Of a stretch of 64,000 nt of DNA, positions 1-11,079 are shown piece by piece. The stretch is from contig NC_069363.1 of assembly GCF_021730395.1 (NCBI RefSeq), positions 56,601,001-56,665,000 of the forward strand, given 5' to 3'. Source of the DNA: Mercenaria mercenaria. Its lineage: Eukaryota > Mollusca > Bivalvia > Venerida > Veneridae. The notes under the pieces were generated by a model. The model had not been told where the DNA came from and made no database searches. It saw only the letters and a program-made list of their open reading frames with translations. A program made the translations under genes and the position numbers. Each line of letters begins with the position of its first letter. Within the stretch, counting starts at the first letter, position 1.

Positions 1-2451
1 TTCGACTTTCCATGAAGATATTCTGGTGCAGGCATATATGTAAATGCCTAAACATATTATATGATTAATCCTGGTCGCCAACTTTGCGAAATAAAGAAGT
101 ATTCAGCTGTTTAAATTGGACGTTTATTAAAATTGATGCGAAAATCATATTCAACGGCCCAATTCGAAGAGTTTACAAAATATTTTGATCGGGTTTACCT
201 CACACGTCAAACGACCAATCATCTGGGGATAATCTTGGCAAGTTTCAAGTCTGTCCGTACGTCTACACCGACGTTATGACCCTCAAAAGGGACCCCGGTA
301 CAGTCACGTATGATAAACTTTACCGCAGAGGGCATTTTTAAATGATGCCCATCCCGCCGATGAGTCAAAATATAGGATATCGTTTACGACAGAGGGAAAC
401 TTTGTGTAAAAATGTCTATTTTGGCTGTTTGTTTTGCTTTTGAGACCTTGGAGGTCATGGAATTATTTGCAGTATGCATTGTTTATACTTATGTTTAATA
501 ATGGGCGATTTTCAATGGCGGACACCGCTGTAACACGGTGTTAATCAGTCTAGATTGAACTTCTATCTATCTCCGACGTTGTTTTGCTACTATAAGTCTT
601 CGTTTTGTAAACTCAATTTTGTTTCAATTTCTTTTATAATGAAATACACAGAAATAATGATATCGTAAGTCCTGATGGTATCGGTACTTGCGTTCTTGCT
701 GGATTCAGTGTTAAATTTACGGTTTATATTAAATGATAAATCGTTTTTGCAATCAGTCTAGATTGTATATACATTGCATACAATCTGATACTGTACATGT
801 ATAGAGTTGTTTTACCACTGAAAGTCTTCGTTTTGTAAAATCACTTTTGTTTCTTTTTTATCATAATATACAGACATTTGCTGCCAGCAATGAAATCCTA
901 AGTCCTGGTACTTGCGTTCTTGCTGGTTTCAGTGTTGAATATAGGTTAACATTAAATTGTTTTGCATTATCAAGCTTTCATACTAAGAGGCTACTGATAG
1001 TATCATAGTTCTACATGATAGATCCGTTAGGCTAGAAAATTTAAATATATTTGTTGTCAGTGGCCTAAGTCAAGAGATCGGTTTTAAATAAAGCTGTTAT
1101 TCATTAATCGTTTACAGAAATGTTCTAAACAATTTATTTTGCATTCATTTTCAGAACCAAAGATGAATGCGTACACGTGTTATTACTGTAACAATGATTT
1201 TGAAGTTAACACTGGAGTGATTGACTATTTAGTTAATTGTCACGTCAAGAGAGATCTATCAAAATGCAATGGAAATAACTGAACCATCTGTTATTACCGA
1301 GTTACTATCTGAAATGAAGATTTCATTCTGATCGATCTCTCTTGAAAACTTTAAAGATGTATTTAATTTTGATATTTTGCCCTATAAATTCAATACATGC
1401 CCACACGCTGGTCACTAGGAATGAATATTTCATCTTCATTTGAAATCACGGCGGTATATATTTTCTGTCCTATATCCAGATTTCCAATTGTTTTCATCTT
1501 ATTCCAGTTCCATGTACTTAAATGGTCAATCACTCTAGCGTAAGCTGCAAATCAGTGTCTTAGCTTTTTTTAAAACAATTCTCATGCATTTCAAATATAT
1601 ATGCTTAAATATACTACTCGACAAACTGTGTTTAACTATATGATCTGATGTGTATTTAAATGAAAGCTGTATATAATAAATGCAAAACGATTTAATATCT
1701 AATATTAACTGTAACTTCAACACTGAATCCTGCAAGAACGCAAGTATCATGACTTAAGATATCATTATTTCTGTATATTTCATCATAAAAGAAATTGAAA
1801 TAAAAATAAATTTACAAAATGAACATTTACAGCAGCAGAACCAATCTATACATGTAGCAGATAGTATACAATGTCGGAGATAGATAGAAATACAATTTAG
1901 ACTGATTAACACTGTGTTACAGCGGTGTTCGCCATTGAAAATCGCCAATTATTAAACATAAGTATATAAACAATGCATACTGCAAATGATTCCATGACCT
2001 CCCAAGACTAAAAAGCGAAACAAACAGCCAAAATAGACGTTTTTACACCAAATTCCCCTCTGCCGTAAACGGTATCCTATATTTTGACTCCTCGGTGGGA
2101 TGGGCATCATTTAAAAATGCCCTCTGCGGTAAAGTTTATCATATGTGACTGTACCCGGGTCCCTTTGGAGGGTCATAACGTCGGTGTAGACGTACAAACA
2201 GACTTGAAACTTGCCAGGATTATCCCCAGATGATTGGTCGTTGGACGTGCGAGGTAAATTCGATCAAAATATTTTGTAAACTCTTCGAATTGGGCCATTG
2301 AATATGATTTTCGTATCAATTTTAATAAACGTCCAATTTAAACAGCTGAATACTTCTTTATTTCACAAAGTTGGCGACCAGGATTAATTATATAATATGT
2401 TAAGGCATTTGCACATATGCTTGCACCAGAATATTTTCATGGAAAGTCGAA
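1..2451. repeat. Large imperfect inverted repeat (foldback-type element)
   Basis: The first bases, TTCGACTTTCCATGAAGATA, reappear inverted at 2432-2451. Similarity continues inwards on both arms for roughly 1.2 kb: for example 166-540 is the diverged reverse complement of about 1915-2290, and 1210-1265 pairs with segments at 1325-1348 and 1522-1545. The left arm carries an internal direct duplication (about 540-720 versus 760-960). The right arm has about 170 extra bases near 1350-1520. No convincing coding frame lies inside; short frames are stop-bounded shadows. The left end coincides with the window edge, so the true terminus and any target-site duplication cannot be seen. Confidence 0.8.
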
Positions 2452-2569
2452 ATGACAAAATACAGCTCAAAAGACTAACACGACTACTCATCGTTATTGA
2501 TTTCCTACCTCTGTGGCAGCCGCATCCCTCGGCGTGGTGGACATCAGGTAATAGGGTGTGATGCATACA

Positions 2570-2730
2570 ATGGTGGCCTCTGGTGCATTTTAGGTCTAAA
2601 TTTTAAGGTATTGGAGGAGTTTGATACTCCCGTCTTGATTGGGGGCTCAGGTGGATCTCCCCCTTGAAAATTTTGAACTACAGGTATAACAGTGGCCTCT
2701 GGTGCATTTCTGGGTCTAAATTTTGAGGCG
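2570..2730. repeat. Two-copy direct repeat, about 121 bp apart
   Basis: The segment starting GTGGCCTCTGGTGCATTT near 2573 recurs near 2693, each time followed by a variant of GGTCTAAATTTT. A G-run and a GC-rich stretch (CGGCCGGGCC) follow at 2770-2820. The open frames across this stretch look like low-complexity artefacts. Confidence 0.65.
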
Positions 2731-3240
2731 CATCTTATCTTTGTTGAGTACAAGTCACTTCTCGGCCGACTGGGGGGGGGGGGCACGGGCCCCCTCGGCC
2801 GGGCCCTGGATCCGGGCCTGGAGCATATATCGTATTTCAAAGGAAGCCGACACATTTTTGTTACTCCGAGGTGTCTGTCAAAGGTAGGCGGAGAATCCGA
2901 TACAGTTCACGTGATTTGTAAACGTCAATTAAATTAACAGGATTGACCCCGCCATTCTGATCGGTCAAATGTAGATTTCACACAACGTCAGAGAGTCCAC
3001 GAAGAGAATTCGTCACTCTCCCTCCCTATCGGTTTCTTTTTTCATTAAGAATTCACTTCATAAATTCTATCTATAACTTAGCAAACCTTTAACATAGAAC
3101 TCAGAATAACGAGTAGCGAGTGATTCGAAAATAGCGGCGGCCCATTTTCATATGCGGATGAGTCAAGTAATGTTGTATCATAGCTCGGTGTTTTTTCTTA
3201 ACAAATTTGGTGCAGGTAAATCGTATACACTGAGCGCAGG

Positions 3241-3294
3241 GTGCGGTAACTAAAAGTGTGCAGGTATTAAATACCCGCACGCTAGTTACCGCAC
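3241..3294. repeat. Near-perfect 54-bp hairpin
   Basis: GTGCGGTAACTAAAAGTGTG followed by CAGGTATT faces its reverse complement, AATACCCGCAC plus GCTAGTTACCGCAC, almost without a loop. Both arms are about 26 bases with a few mismatches. The function is unknown; it may be the core of a small foldback MITE or a cruciform-prone site. Confidence 0.7.
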
Positions 3295-3445
3295 TGTTAG
3301 ATAGGAAAGTATGCCAGCGTGTATGGGCGTGTCTCTAACAGCAGACAGCGAAGTGCATTTTATTGATTTTCTGCGCTCGCATTGGTTTATTTTACCTGAA
3401 CTTTACACATTTGTAAAGCAAGGATTTTAAGTATTCACTGAACTG

Positions 3446-3533
3446 CAATCTCCAAGCAGAGTTGTCGTTCGTTCCTCACCATACACCTCTGCAACCAATC
3501 TCCAAGCAGAGTTGTCGTTCGTTCCTCACCATA
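3446..3533. repeat. Two-copy tandem duplication, about 48-bp period
   Basis: AATCTCCAAGCAGAGTTGTC and the following bases up to CCTCACCATAC occur twice in succession. The two copies are nearly identical, so the duplication is recent. Confidence 0.8.
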
Positions 3534-3646
3534 CTGAATGCTAATGTAACCGGTGTGCAAGAGAGTGACTGAACTGCTGTATATGGCAATGTGGAACGCC
3601 TACTGAACTACCATATATGGATGGCTATGATACAAAACAGAAAGAA

Positions 3647-3725
3647 CATTAAAACTCTCGGGTAAACGATTTATACTCGGGGGATACGCCCCCTCGTACA
3701 AACCGTTTACCCTCGAGTTTCAATG
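3647..3725. repeat. Hairpin with arms of about 35 bp
   Basis: CATTAAAACTCTCGGGTAAA through ACTCGGGGG pairs with CCCCCTCGTACAAACC through GAGTTTCAATG, around a loop of a few bases. The inverted arms differ at a few positions. It lies 350 bp from the 3241-3294 hairpin but has a different sequence. Confidence 0.7.
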
Positions 3726-3871
3726 CTCTTGCTATTACATACATCTTCCTGAAGTTATGCAGGTATGAAAAACAAATGTTGTGGTCAGTTTCTAGTTCTA
3801 TTTTATGTTTTGTATTCCCCCAAGGATAGTGATTTTTTTATCCATTATGAGGTCAGAACATCAGAAGTTAC

Positions 3872-3876
<5 letters not shown>

Positions 3877-3906
<30 letters not shown>

Positions 3907-3921
3907 TAATAATAATAATAA
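3877..3921. repeat. AAT trinucleotide microsatellite
   Basis: Uninterrupted (ATA)n, broken once by an extra A, followed by a poly-A/T-rich stretch. Confidence 0.9.
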
Positions 3922-4093
3922 CTTTATTTTAAGAAGGTGACATATTAAGAGTACATAGTATACATACAACTTATTTCTAATTTGGCCTTCTGTATAAATG
4001 TAAAAACACAGTATCTACAACAATAAGAGTAACAATAGCACAATATTTGGTTCATACGGCAATTGTTCTAAATTCTTTTATATTAGTACATTT

Positions 4094-4325
4094 GAGCCGT
4101 GCCATGGGAAAACCAACATAGTGGGTGTGCGACCAGCATGGATCCAGACCAGCCTGCGCATCCGCGCAGTCTGGTCAGGCTCCATGCTGTTCGCTTTTAA
4201 AGCCTATTGGAATTGGAGAAACTGTTAGCGAACAGCATGGATCCTGACCAGACTGCGCGGATGCGCAGGCTGGTCTGGATCCATGCTGGTCGCACACCCA
4301 CTATGTTGGTTTTCCCATGGCACGG
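4094..4325. mobile_element. Palindromic MITE, copy 1
   Basis: The left end is GAGCCGTGCCATGGGAAAAC and the right end is its reverse complement. Nearly the whole 230 bp folds on itself around a short centre near AAAGCCTATTGG. Four other copies lie in this window. No coding capacity. Confidence 0.88.
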
Positions 4326-4919
4326 TACATTTATTTATATTTGTTATCATAGACACGGATAATGTCGTATTATCCATAGACAGGTTTTCAATGCTATTCA
4401 GTTATTGTGCGCATATTGCCTCAAGCAAAGATTTGCATACAAAAATAGAGTATATTTTTGCATAACTTGAAATATATGCACCTTGATAGAACATTATGAA
4501 ACGTTTTTAAAACGTTTCGACGATGCCATTGAAATAATTAAAAATCTAATAAATCAGTTTTACAGCAGATGAAAAAATTAAACATCGTCATATTTTCCAA
4601 AATAATATATAATCATATTCGGTATGTAAACTATTTCTTCAAACCCCATGTTTAATAGTTGACTGATAACCTGTCCCAAATGTGGATATGGTAGGTTGAC
4701 AAAAATGTCGCCCTTTTTCGTTAGAGAAAGAGGCATCGATCCTGTGATGCGTGTATGTGGTCGCACGGTCACATTTTTTTTACAACGGTGTCCCTTTTTA
4801 GTCTGGTGAGAAATGTTCAGTGGGAAGGACTCTACGTGTGCTGGGGTTACAATCTCTTAGTGATCATTGCTAATGATCAGTGTGGAGTGATCACAGCTCT
4901 GAGTACTTTTCACAGAACA

Positions 4920-5495
4920 TTGATCATCTAGTAGTGTTCACAGCACTGTTAGTACTACTTACTGGGTAGTGTTCACGATACTGCACTGTGAGTACTGCTC
5001 ACTGGGTAGTGTTCACGGCACCGTGAGTACTGCTCACTGAGTAGTGTTCACATTACCATGAGTACTGCTTACTGAGTAGTATTCACGGTACTGTGAGTAC
5101 TGCTCACTGGGTAGTGTTCACTTTACCGTGTGTACTGCTCATTGAGTATTATTTACGGTACTGTGAGTACTGCTCACTGAATAGTGTTCACGGTGCTGTA
5201 AGAACTGCTCACAGAGTAGTGTTCACATTACCGTGAGTACTGCTCACTGAGTAGTGTTCACGGTACTGTGAGTACTGCTCTCTGAGTATAGTGTTCACAT
5301 TACCATGAGTACTGCTTACTCAGTAGTTTTCATGGTATTGTGAGTACTGCTCACTGACTAGTGTTCACGGTACTGTGAGTACTGCTCTCTGAGTATAGAG
5401 TTCACATTACCATGAGTACTGCTCACTCAGTAGTTTTCACGGTACTCTGAGTACTGCTTACTGAGTAGTTACCTAGTAGCATTCACGGTACTCTG
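4920..5495. repeat. 35-bp minisatellite, about 16 copies
   Basis: The unit is GAGTACTGCTCACTGAGTAG plus TGTTCACGGTACTGT. AGTACTGCTC begins at 4991, 5026, 5061 (one base changed), 5096 and 5131 (first base changed), a spacing of exactly 35 bp. Each unit contains its own dyads (AGTACT, and GTGAGCAGTACTCAC-like pairings). Decayed units and several TGATCA palindromes extend upstream to about 4860. Confidence 0.9.
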
Positions 5496-5510
5496 ATTAC
5501 TGTTCACCGA

Positions 5511-6900
5511 GAATGAACTAACGGACATGTTTTAGCATAAATACTTTTGAAGTCTGAAAATTGTCCTGAAATCATATGCTAAGTATATACTTTTATCTAT
5601 CCGATATTTGTGTTTTATGATTATTTGACCTCTTGACCTTCAATCTGCATAATATTTTTAGGCAATTTATGTTAAAAAGTTACTCATAAAGTCTGACATG
5701 TAGTAAAATATTAAACAGAAAAAAAATCAAAATTCGTATGAAAATGTAGACATGATGGTTTGTTTAAACATTGTAGTCATCATTAGTTTTGTGACGGCCA
5801 TCTTGGACGCCATTTTGGAACCATTTATGCCTATTAATGCCGGCAACCTGATAAACTTCAGACCTTTACGAACATTTTGGTATATAACTTGCCTTGTTAA
5901 AAATTGGGTCCGGGTTCAACTTTTTGAATGGCCTAATTGTCGCTCTACCATTTTTGCTATCGCATATAGCGGAGAGAGTTCTGGCACTGCTCGTCTAGAA
6001 CTAAGGCATCTGGATTCTTCCAGCGAGATCTCAAATTAGACTTGAAAATATAATTTTTTCGAAAGGATAAACTGTAGAACGTCTGAAAAAAAAATAGGCG
6101 TTGTTTCTCCATCATCGTTTCGAAGATTTGTTTTCGATCTAGTGCAATTCATAATTTTTAAATCTGTTTTATAACAGTCCGTGAAGTTTGCCATAAGCAG
6201 ACCTCATGTATTACATGTTATAGTAAGTTACTGAGTACTTTTTAAAAAAAAATGATAAAAACCAGGGATGGTTGTTTACTATATTCTTCACATTTCCTCA
6301 TTAGCAAACATGCGGGAACATAGCCGCCAACTAATTATTGTAAAATGATATGTAATTACCTCTCGTGGAATCCGCATACGACTTACGGACACATGATACA
6401 TAGAGCAAACAAATTTATTTCGCCTGGAAATTTAGTTGATGTTTTATATAATTAGTTCTCCGCAGGACTTTGAATAAGAAGGAATAAAAGTCGAACGCTA
6501 AGAATTCAAGAATCTTATTTTCTGGAAATCGTCGATGTGTATGATTTGTTAATGTTGAAACGCTTGACGAAGCCGTCTGCCGAGAATAATTTGCACAGAG
6601 AATTGGACATACCAAGCCAATCAGTTTTAGCGTTTGACGTTGTCGTGGAAGCAAGAGCCTATTTACATTTTTCGACAGACTGATCTTGAACGGGATTAAG
6701 GCGTTGGATGCCAATTTCAGATGTGCTTACAAACTGAATAATTTGCCCGGTCCTTTTGGAATATAGGGAATTTCTTTAAGAACATTTGATACAGATTGTG
6801 CGTGCAAATAAACATCTATTAAAAATATTCATTTTTATTTGTCAACAAGAAGCTAAAAATAAAGAAATCGTACGCTATTAAAACAGTAATAGAAGATACA
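5511..6900. other. Intergenic stretch, nothing recognised
   Basis: Unique-looking AT-rich DNA. It contains a 95-residue frame (5752-6039, +) and a 99-residue frame (6415-6714, -). Neither matches a family I recognise or shows clear gene signals. The promoter of the downstream dioxygenase gene should lie near the right end. Confidence 0.5.
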
Positions 6901-6932
6901 AGGATTGTATAATTAAGTTGTAAATTGCTGCA

Positions 6933-7622
6933 ATGGAAAACAAATTGATTTATATTGCATTAGTATTACTGACATCATTGGTAAACATAAACTGTGCAAA
7001 GCAACGAATCCAGTCTTGCAAAGCAACGACACCGGACGTTCTTGGTCCGTACTACTTTCCCAATCCGCCGCGCAGACGACAGATATGTGACAGAGATCCA
7101 GCGTACCATGATCAGCGTCATCTTTTAGTTGAGGGGCGGGTAATGGACGAATCCTGTCAACCGCTCAGTGGAGCTCGAATCGAAGTATGGCAAGCGGATC
7201 ACGAAGGGCATTATTTATTCAGGGATAACTGCCGAGGATACTTTTTCTCTGAAAATGGCGGCCATTATGCATTTTTATCACTTCATCCGGGTACTTACTC
7301 TACGGATCCTGAAGGAGGATTATTTCGACCTGCGCATATCCATTTCCGCGTTCTGAAGCCAGGTTACGATATTTTAGTAACGCAAATGTATTTTGCAGGT
7401 GATCCAAATTTAGGACGGAATGACTCGTGCACAGCGTGCTCATCTGATCGCTCGGACCTTATTGTTGAGCCCAGGGAAATGTGTCCGGACAAAACAGGAA
7501 AGTTTTGTTTTAGCATAGCCCATTTTGATATCGTCTTGAAGCGTGGTGGTGATGTGTTGGTTGTGCCGGATATTGATGATTCTGCAATGGAATTGATGGA
7601 CATTGCTGAGACTGGCAAATAA
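6933..7622 (+). CDS. Secreted intradiol ring-cleavage dioxygenase-like protein
   Basis: Single open frame of 229 residues. Residues 1-21 form a hydrophobic signal peptide ending near NINCA, so secretion is predicted. The mature part matches the intradiol dioxygenase family (catechol 1,2- and protocatechuate 3,4-dioxygenases), non-haem Fe(III) enzymes that open catechol rings between the two hydroxyls. Visible motifs: LGPYYFP (37-43), IEVWQADHEGHY (83-94), HPGTYST (118-124), RPAHIHF (132-138) and VTQMYFAGD (149-157). By comparison with catechol dioxygenases the iron ligands would be Tyr94, Tyr122, His135 and His137, with Arg132 as the conserved active-site arginine. Nine cysteines suit an extracellular fold. 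The enzymes are best known from bacteria and fungi; secreted single-domain versions were acquired horizontally in spider mites. No intron interrupts the frame. The natural substrate cannot be read from the sequence. The first in-frame ATG precedes the signal peptide directly, which supports this start. Confidence 0.93.
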   Translation: MENKLIYIALVLLTSLVNINCAKQRIQSCKATTPDVLGPYYFPNPPRRRQICDRDPAYHDQRHLLVEGRVMDESCQPLSGARIEVWQADHEGHYLFRDNCRGYFFSENGGHYAFLSLHPGTYSTDPEGGLFRPAHIHFRVLKPGYDILVTQMYFAGDPNLGRNDSCTACSSDRSDLIVEPREMCPDKTGKFCFSIAHFDIVLKRGGDVLVVPDIDDSAMELMDIAETGK

Positions 7623-7797
7623 CACAAAGGTAATTCAAAGAAGTATGTCGTGAGTTAATACAATTTCTTTAAAGGTTTTTAGTGTATTTTAACATTAAGC
7701 TCATTTGTAAGCTAACGGGAAACATTAATATTTGTGAAGGATTTTGCTGCACGTGGATTGTGGCATTAGTCACCATACGACACACACAAAAAAATGA

Positions 7798-7803
7798 AAT
7801 AAA
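7798..7803 (+). promoter_or_regulatory. Candidate polyadenylation signal
   Basis: AATAAA lies 176 bp after the dioxygenase stop codon. A second AATAAA lies at 7956-7961. Either could end the transcript. Confidence 0.4.
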
Positions 7804-8067
7804 ATGCAACATACGGAAAAATGACTATACGGGAAATACGAGACGGATGTATAACATGTGACACTGTATATGATGCTCTGTAATTCTAGTGCGTGCTTTA
7901 CAAGCTCTTCGGAACTATCTAAATATTTCTTATTGTCGTATTTTAAGGTGAAAACAATAAATATGACTTGTGTAAATGTTTTTATTAATTTTATTTATTA
8001 AAGGGAACATCTGTGGTAAGTTGACGCCGTTTTCATAATTGCAAACACATCCACATGTAAACAGTAT

Positions 8068-8226
8068 AGAGTGGTCTGTAGTGGTTTAGGAATCCGCTTC
8101 GTGAACGGGAAATCGAAGGTTCGAACCGCTGGTGGATCCGTTCCAATGGCCGCTTGGTAAGTGGCCAAGGATGTTTAATAATGGTTACTGCTTGCCTTCA
8201 TGCCTGTTGCCCGACGTTAAACAAAA
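8068..8226 (+). mobile_element. tRNA-derived SINE
   Basis: An internal RNA polymerase III promoter is visible: an A-box-like segment in GTGGTTTAGGAATCCG and a perfect B box, GGTTCGAACC, at 8138-8147. The tail reads GCCTGTTGCCCGACGTTAAA, a typical end of mollusc SINEs. It is not a functional tRNA gene because the cloverleaf arms do not close. Confidence 0.7.
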
Positions 8227-8229
8227 GAT

Positions 8230-9340
8230 ATGTACAAAGAATAAGTTAAAATGACTGGTCTTTTCGCAAGTGGCGGCACAAAATAAAACTTAACATTCTG
8301 TATTGTGGACAAAAATGTTGAAAGCTGATAATGTAATGTATCCGTGACTCGATGTGTCATTTTCAGTTGCAATCTGCATACATTTCCTTACGACGTTTCA
8401 AAGTAAAGGAATGGTTTCCAGCAATTTTATGACGTTTGGAATCAATTTTTGCATTTCTTCCTAACGGCCTCTGTAAATCACATTAGCATGTAATGTGTAG
8501 TAAAGAATGTTTTCAATACAGTCCTTTAAGTCCTCTTATATAATTATGTACCGTTCAAAATTCAGCCTATTATCAAAGAAAATTGTAGTTTTTCTACTAC
8601 ATGTACTTGCTTTTTCTGGTGGTCGTACCTCATTCCACAACGTATCGCGTGCCGCCACAAAAAAAACAACAAAAACAAAACAACATTATTTTGCATACAC
8701 CTTACAGTGACCACCATCATATAAGAAACATTTTGCAAACAAAAAAAAATGTTTGAAAGAGAAAAAAAAGTCAATGATGCTTTTTTTGGCAACTCAAAAT
8801 ATCAACTTTTTGCATTTTAAGGAGGATATGATAAACGTTTTATGGATTATTCCGATTTTCCATACTTGTACTTTCAAAATGCTTGATAAAACTTAAACAA
8901 AACTACATTAAGGAATGTTTTTGATTAAATCTTCTATGTTACTTTTGAAGATCCGGGTTACCCGGTATATTTTATTTAGTCTTTTGCTGCATTTGAAACG
9001 GTTATATTTCTAAACAACGTGCCTTTTGTTACACAAAATAATTCACATTAAACATTTTCTGACATCATTCACCAGTCCCAAGAACTTAATTAAAGATATG
9101 TTAGACCGAAATTCATATTTTAAAATATGAACAATTACTTCATAGTATCAACTTAAACATAAAATTAACATGTTTGTGTGTATATAAACAGTAAAATGTG
9201 TTTTAGATTTAAAATAGTACACACCTAATACATGTATATGTAACTAAAAATGCGTATAAGCACTGAACAACTAGAAGTTTTTAAAACAAAGAACTGTTTC
9301 ACATGACATTTAATTGTGAACGTAGCTATGAAACACAATT
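8230..9340. other. Intergenic stretch, nothing recognised
   Basis: AT-rich sequence with A-runs and no convincing coding, RNA or repeat signal. Confidence 0.5.
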
Positions 9341-9347
9341 TATAATT

Positions 9348-9582
9348 GAGCCGCACCATGAGAAAACCAACATAGTGCATTTGCGACCAGCATGGATCCA
9401 GACCAGCCTGCGCATCCGCGCAGGCTGGTCTGGATCCATGCTGTTCGCTAACAGTTTCTCTAATTGCAATAGGCTTTGAAAGCGAACAGTATGGATCCTG
9501 ACCAGACTGCGGGGATGCGCAGGCTGGTCTGGATCCATGCTGGTCGCAAACGCACTATATTGGCTTTCTCATGGTGCGGCTC
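9348..9582. mobile_element. Palindromic MITE, copy 2
   Basis: Complete copy with GAGCCGCACCATGAGAAAAC at the left and its reverse complement at the right end. The flanking AATT on both sides could be a 4-bp target-site duplication. Confidence 0.88.
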
Positions 9583-9841
9583 AATTATAATGAGTCAAGT
9601 AAAATTCATTTGAAGAGGATTCTTTAATTAAGATTCAAATTTAGTATCTAAAAATAATTATGCTCACTGGATATCTTTAACTGTTCGTTACAGGAACTTC
9701 TTACAAATAACAAATGCCACCAATGCATTAGAGTATTTTGTTTGCATCCAAAACAAGTTAAAACTTCGAAAAAAAATGGAATTTTGCACATCATTTATAA
9801 AGATTCAAAACGTTGATTCTATACACCATTACATGTCCCAC

Positions 9842-9871
9842 TTTTTTTTTTTGGGGGGGGGGGGGGGGGGG
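9842..9871 (+). repeat. T11 then G19 homopolymer run
   Basis: Eleven T followed directly by nineteen G. The G-run could form G-quadruplex DNA, and its exact length in the assembly is doubtful. Confidence 0.85.
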
Positions 9872-10759
9872 CATAGAAAATGTTTCTTTTTCAGCTTGCA
9901 GTATTTAACCGTATACATCGTCCACCAAACGAAACGCGACAATTTGCAACAAATAATGTGTTATATAACAGGATTCTGCATGCTGTTTTTCTAAATAAGA
10001 TATCCAAGCTAGCTACCTTCATATTTAGAAAACCAATTTATTCTGATTGTATGATATTTGCAGATTAACAGTATCCAATTTGCTGTTTACATACAACACT
10101 AAGTTTGGGTGCGAAATAACATATTGTACAACCTGTTAGCATGTACGTTGATATTCAATGAACTTATTATATAAACAGTTCAAGAGGCCAAAAAACAATG
10201 ACAATGTCTAACAGCTCTATGTACTATAGTATGCGAAATTTGCTGCTTAAATTTTAAATACAGAGCTTCATATAATTTCAGGATTTTCATCTCTATTAAG
10301 TCGACAAGCAAAATGTCATGATGGTCCATATCGCTCATCCGAGTGCCACTGTTCCCGTTGACAAAGCGAAAGTCTGTACAGCGTGTAACAGAACTCTTTA
10401 TTTCATATATAAGTCCAAAGCTATGAATGCTAATTTATCTAAATGCTAATAAGAATTTGGGATAAGGGTCTTAGTCTTAAACACGACACGTCCGTAGTTC
10501 TCTTTCTATGGTAACAGTTGTGCCAAGTTATTGGAATATCCATACAAGAATTCTAGATGGGCAACACCAAGTCAAAGTGTTAATGATGTTTTATGAGACA
10601 CACTGACCTAATGTTTTTACAAAGATGAGCCAGTTTCAAAACTGTCATAGATTTTATAAAGACAAACATCCTGACCACATTTTATTTAAATCAGATAGAA
10701 CAGAAATTGTGGCCTCTATTTTCCAAGATGTGTCACATTGACCTACCATCTGATCCATG

Positions 10760-11068
10760 GTGACCCAGTTTCGAAGGAAGTTACGTATCTAGGATACATA
10801 TGGGACCATGAGCCATATACTAGTCTTAAATATATATTACAATGATAATGTTTTCTAAGAAAAACATTGCCAATAAGTCATTTTGATTTTTCCCCCAATT
10901 AATGTTTCATTGTCACAGGGGCAAAAAAAAATAATCCAAAATGACTTTTTGGCAACGTTTTTCCCAGAAAACATTATCACTGAAATATATTTGAGTGTAT
11001 AATGGTTCATGGTCCCATACTGTATCCTGGATACCTAGATTCCACCTGTGCTTCGAAACTGGGTCACC
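10760..11068. repeat. Inverted-repeat element of about 310 bp
   Basis: GTGACCCAGTTTCGAAG at the left faces CTTCGAAACTGGGTCAC at the right. The arms continue through GTATCCTGGATAC-like, GGGACCATGA and GATAATGTTTTCT segments, with the centre near 10910. It is a MITE-like foldback. The outer motif GTGACCCAGTTTCGAA is shared with the internal unit of the type-2 arrays elsewhere in the window. Confidence 0.75.
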
Positions 11069-11079
11069 CGGGATAAGAC

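Noticed and set aside
5752-6039. 95-residue plus-strand frame
   Set aside because: No recognisable domain; the GACGGCCATCTTGGA-type text resembles a dispersed repeat.
6415-6714. 99-residue minus-strand frame upstream of the dioxygenase
   Set aside because: It starts with ATG but shows no family motif, signal or supporting context; chance frames of this length occur in 64 kb.
9326-9538. Frames reading [11 protein letters not shown]-like peptides (also 34869-35066, 40439-40657)
   Set aside because: These are the arms of the palindromic MITE read in one frame; the same peptide occurs wherever the MITE lies.
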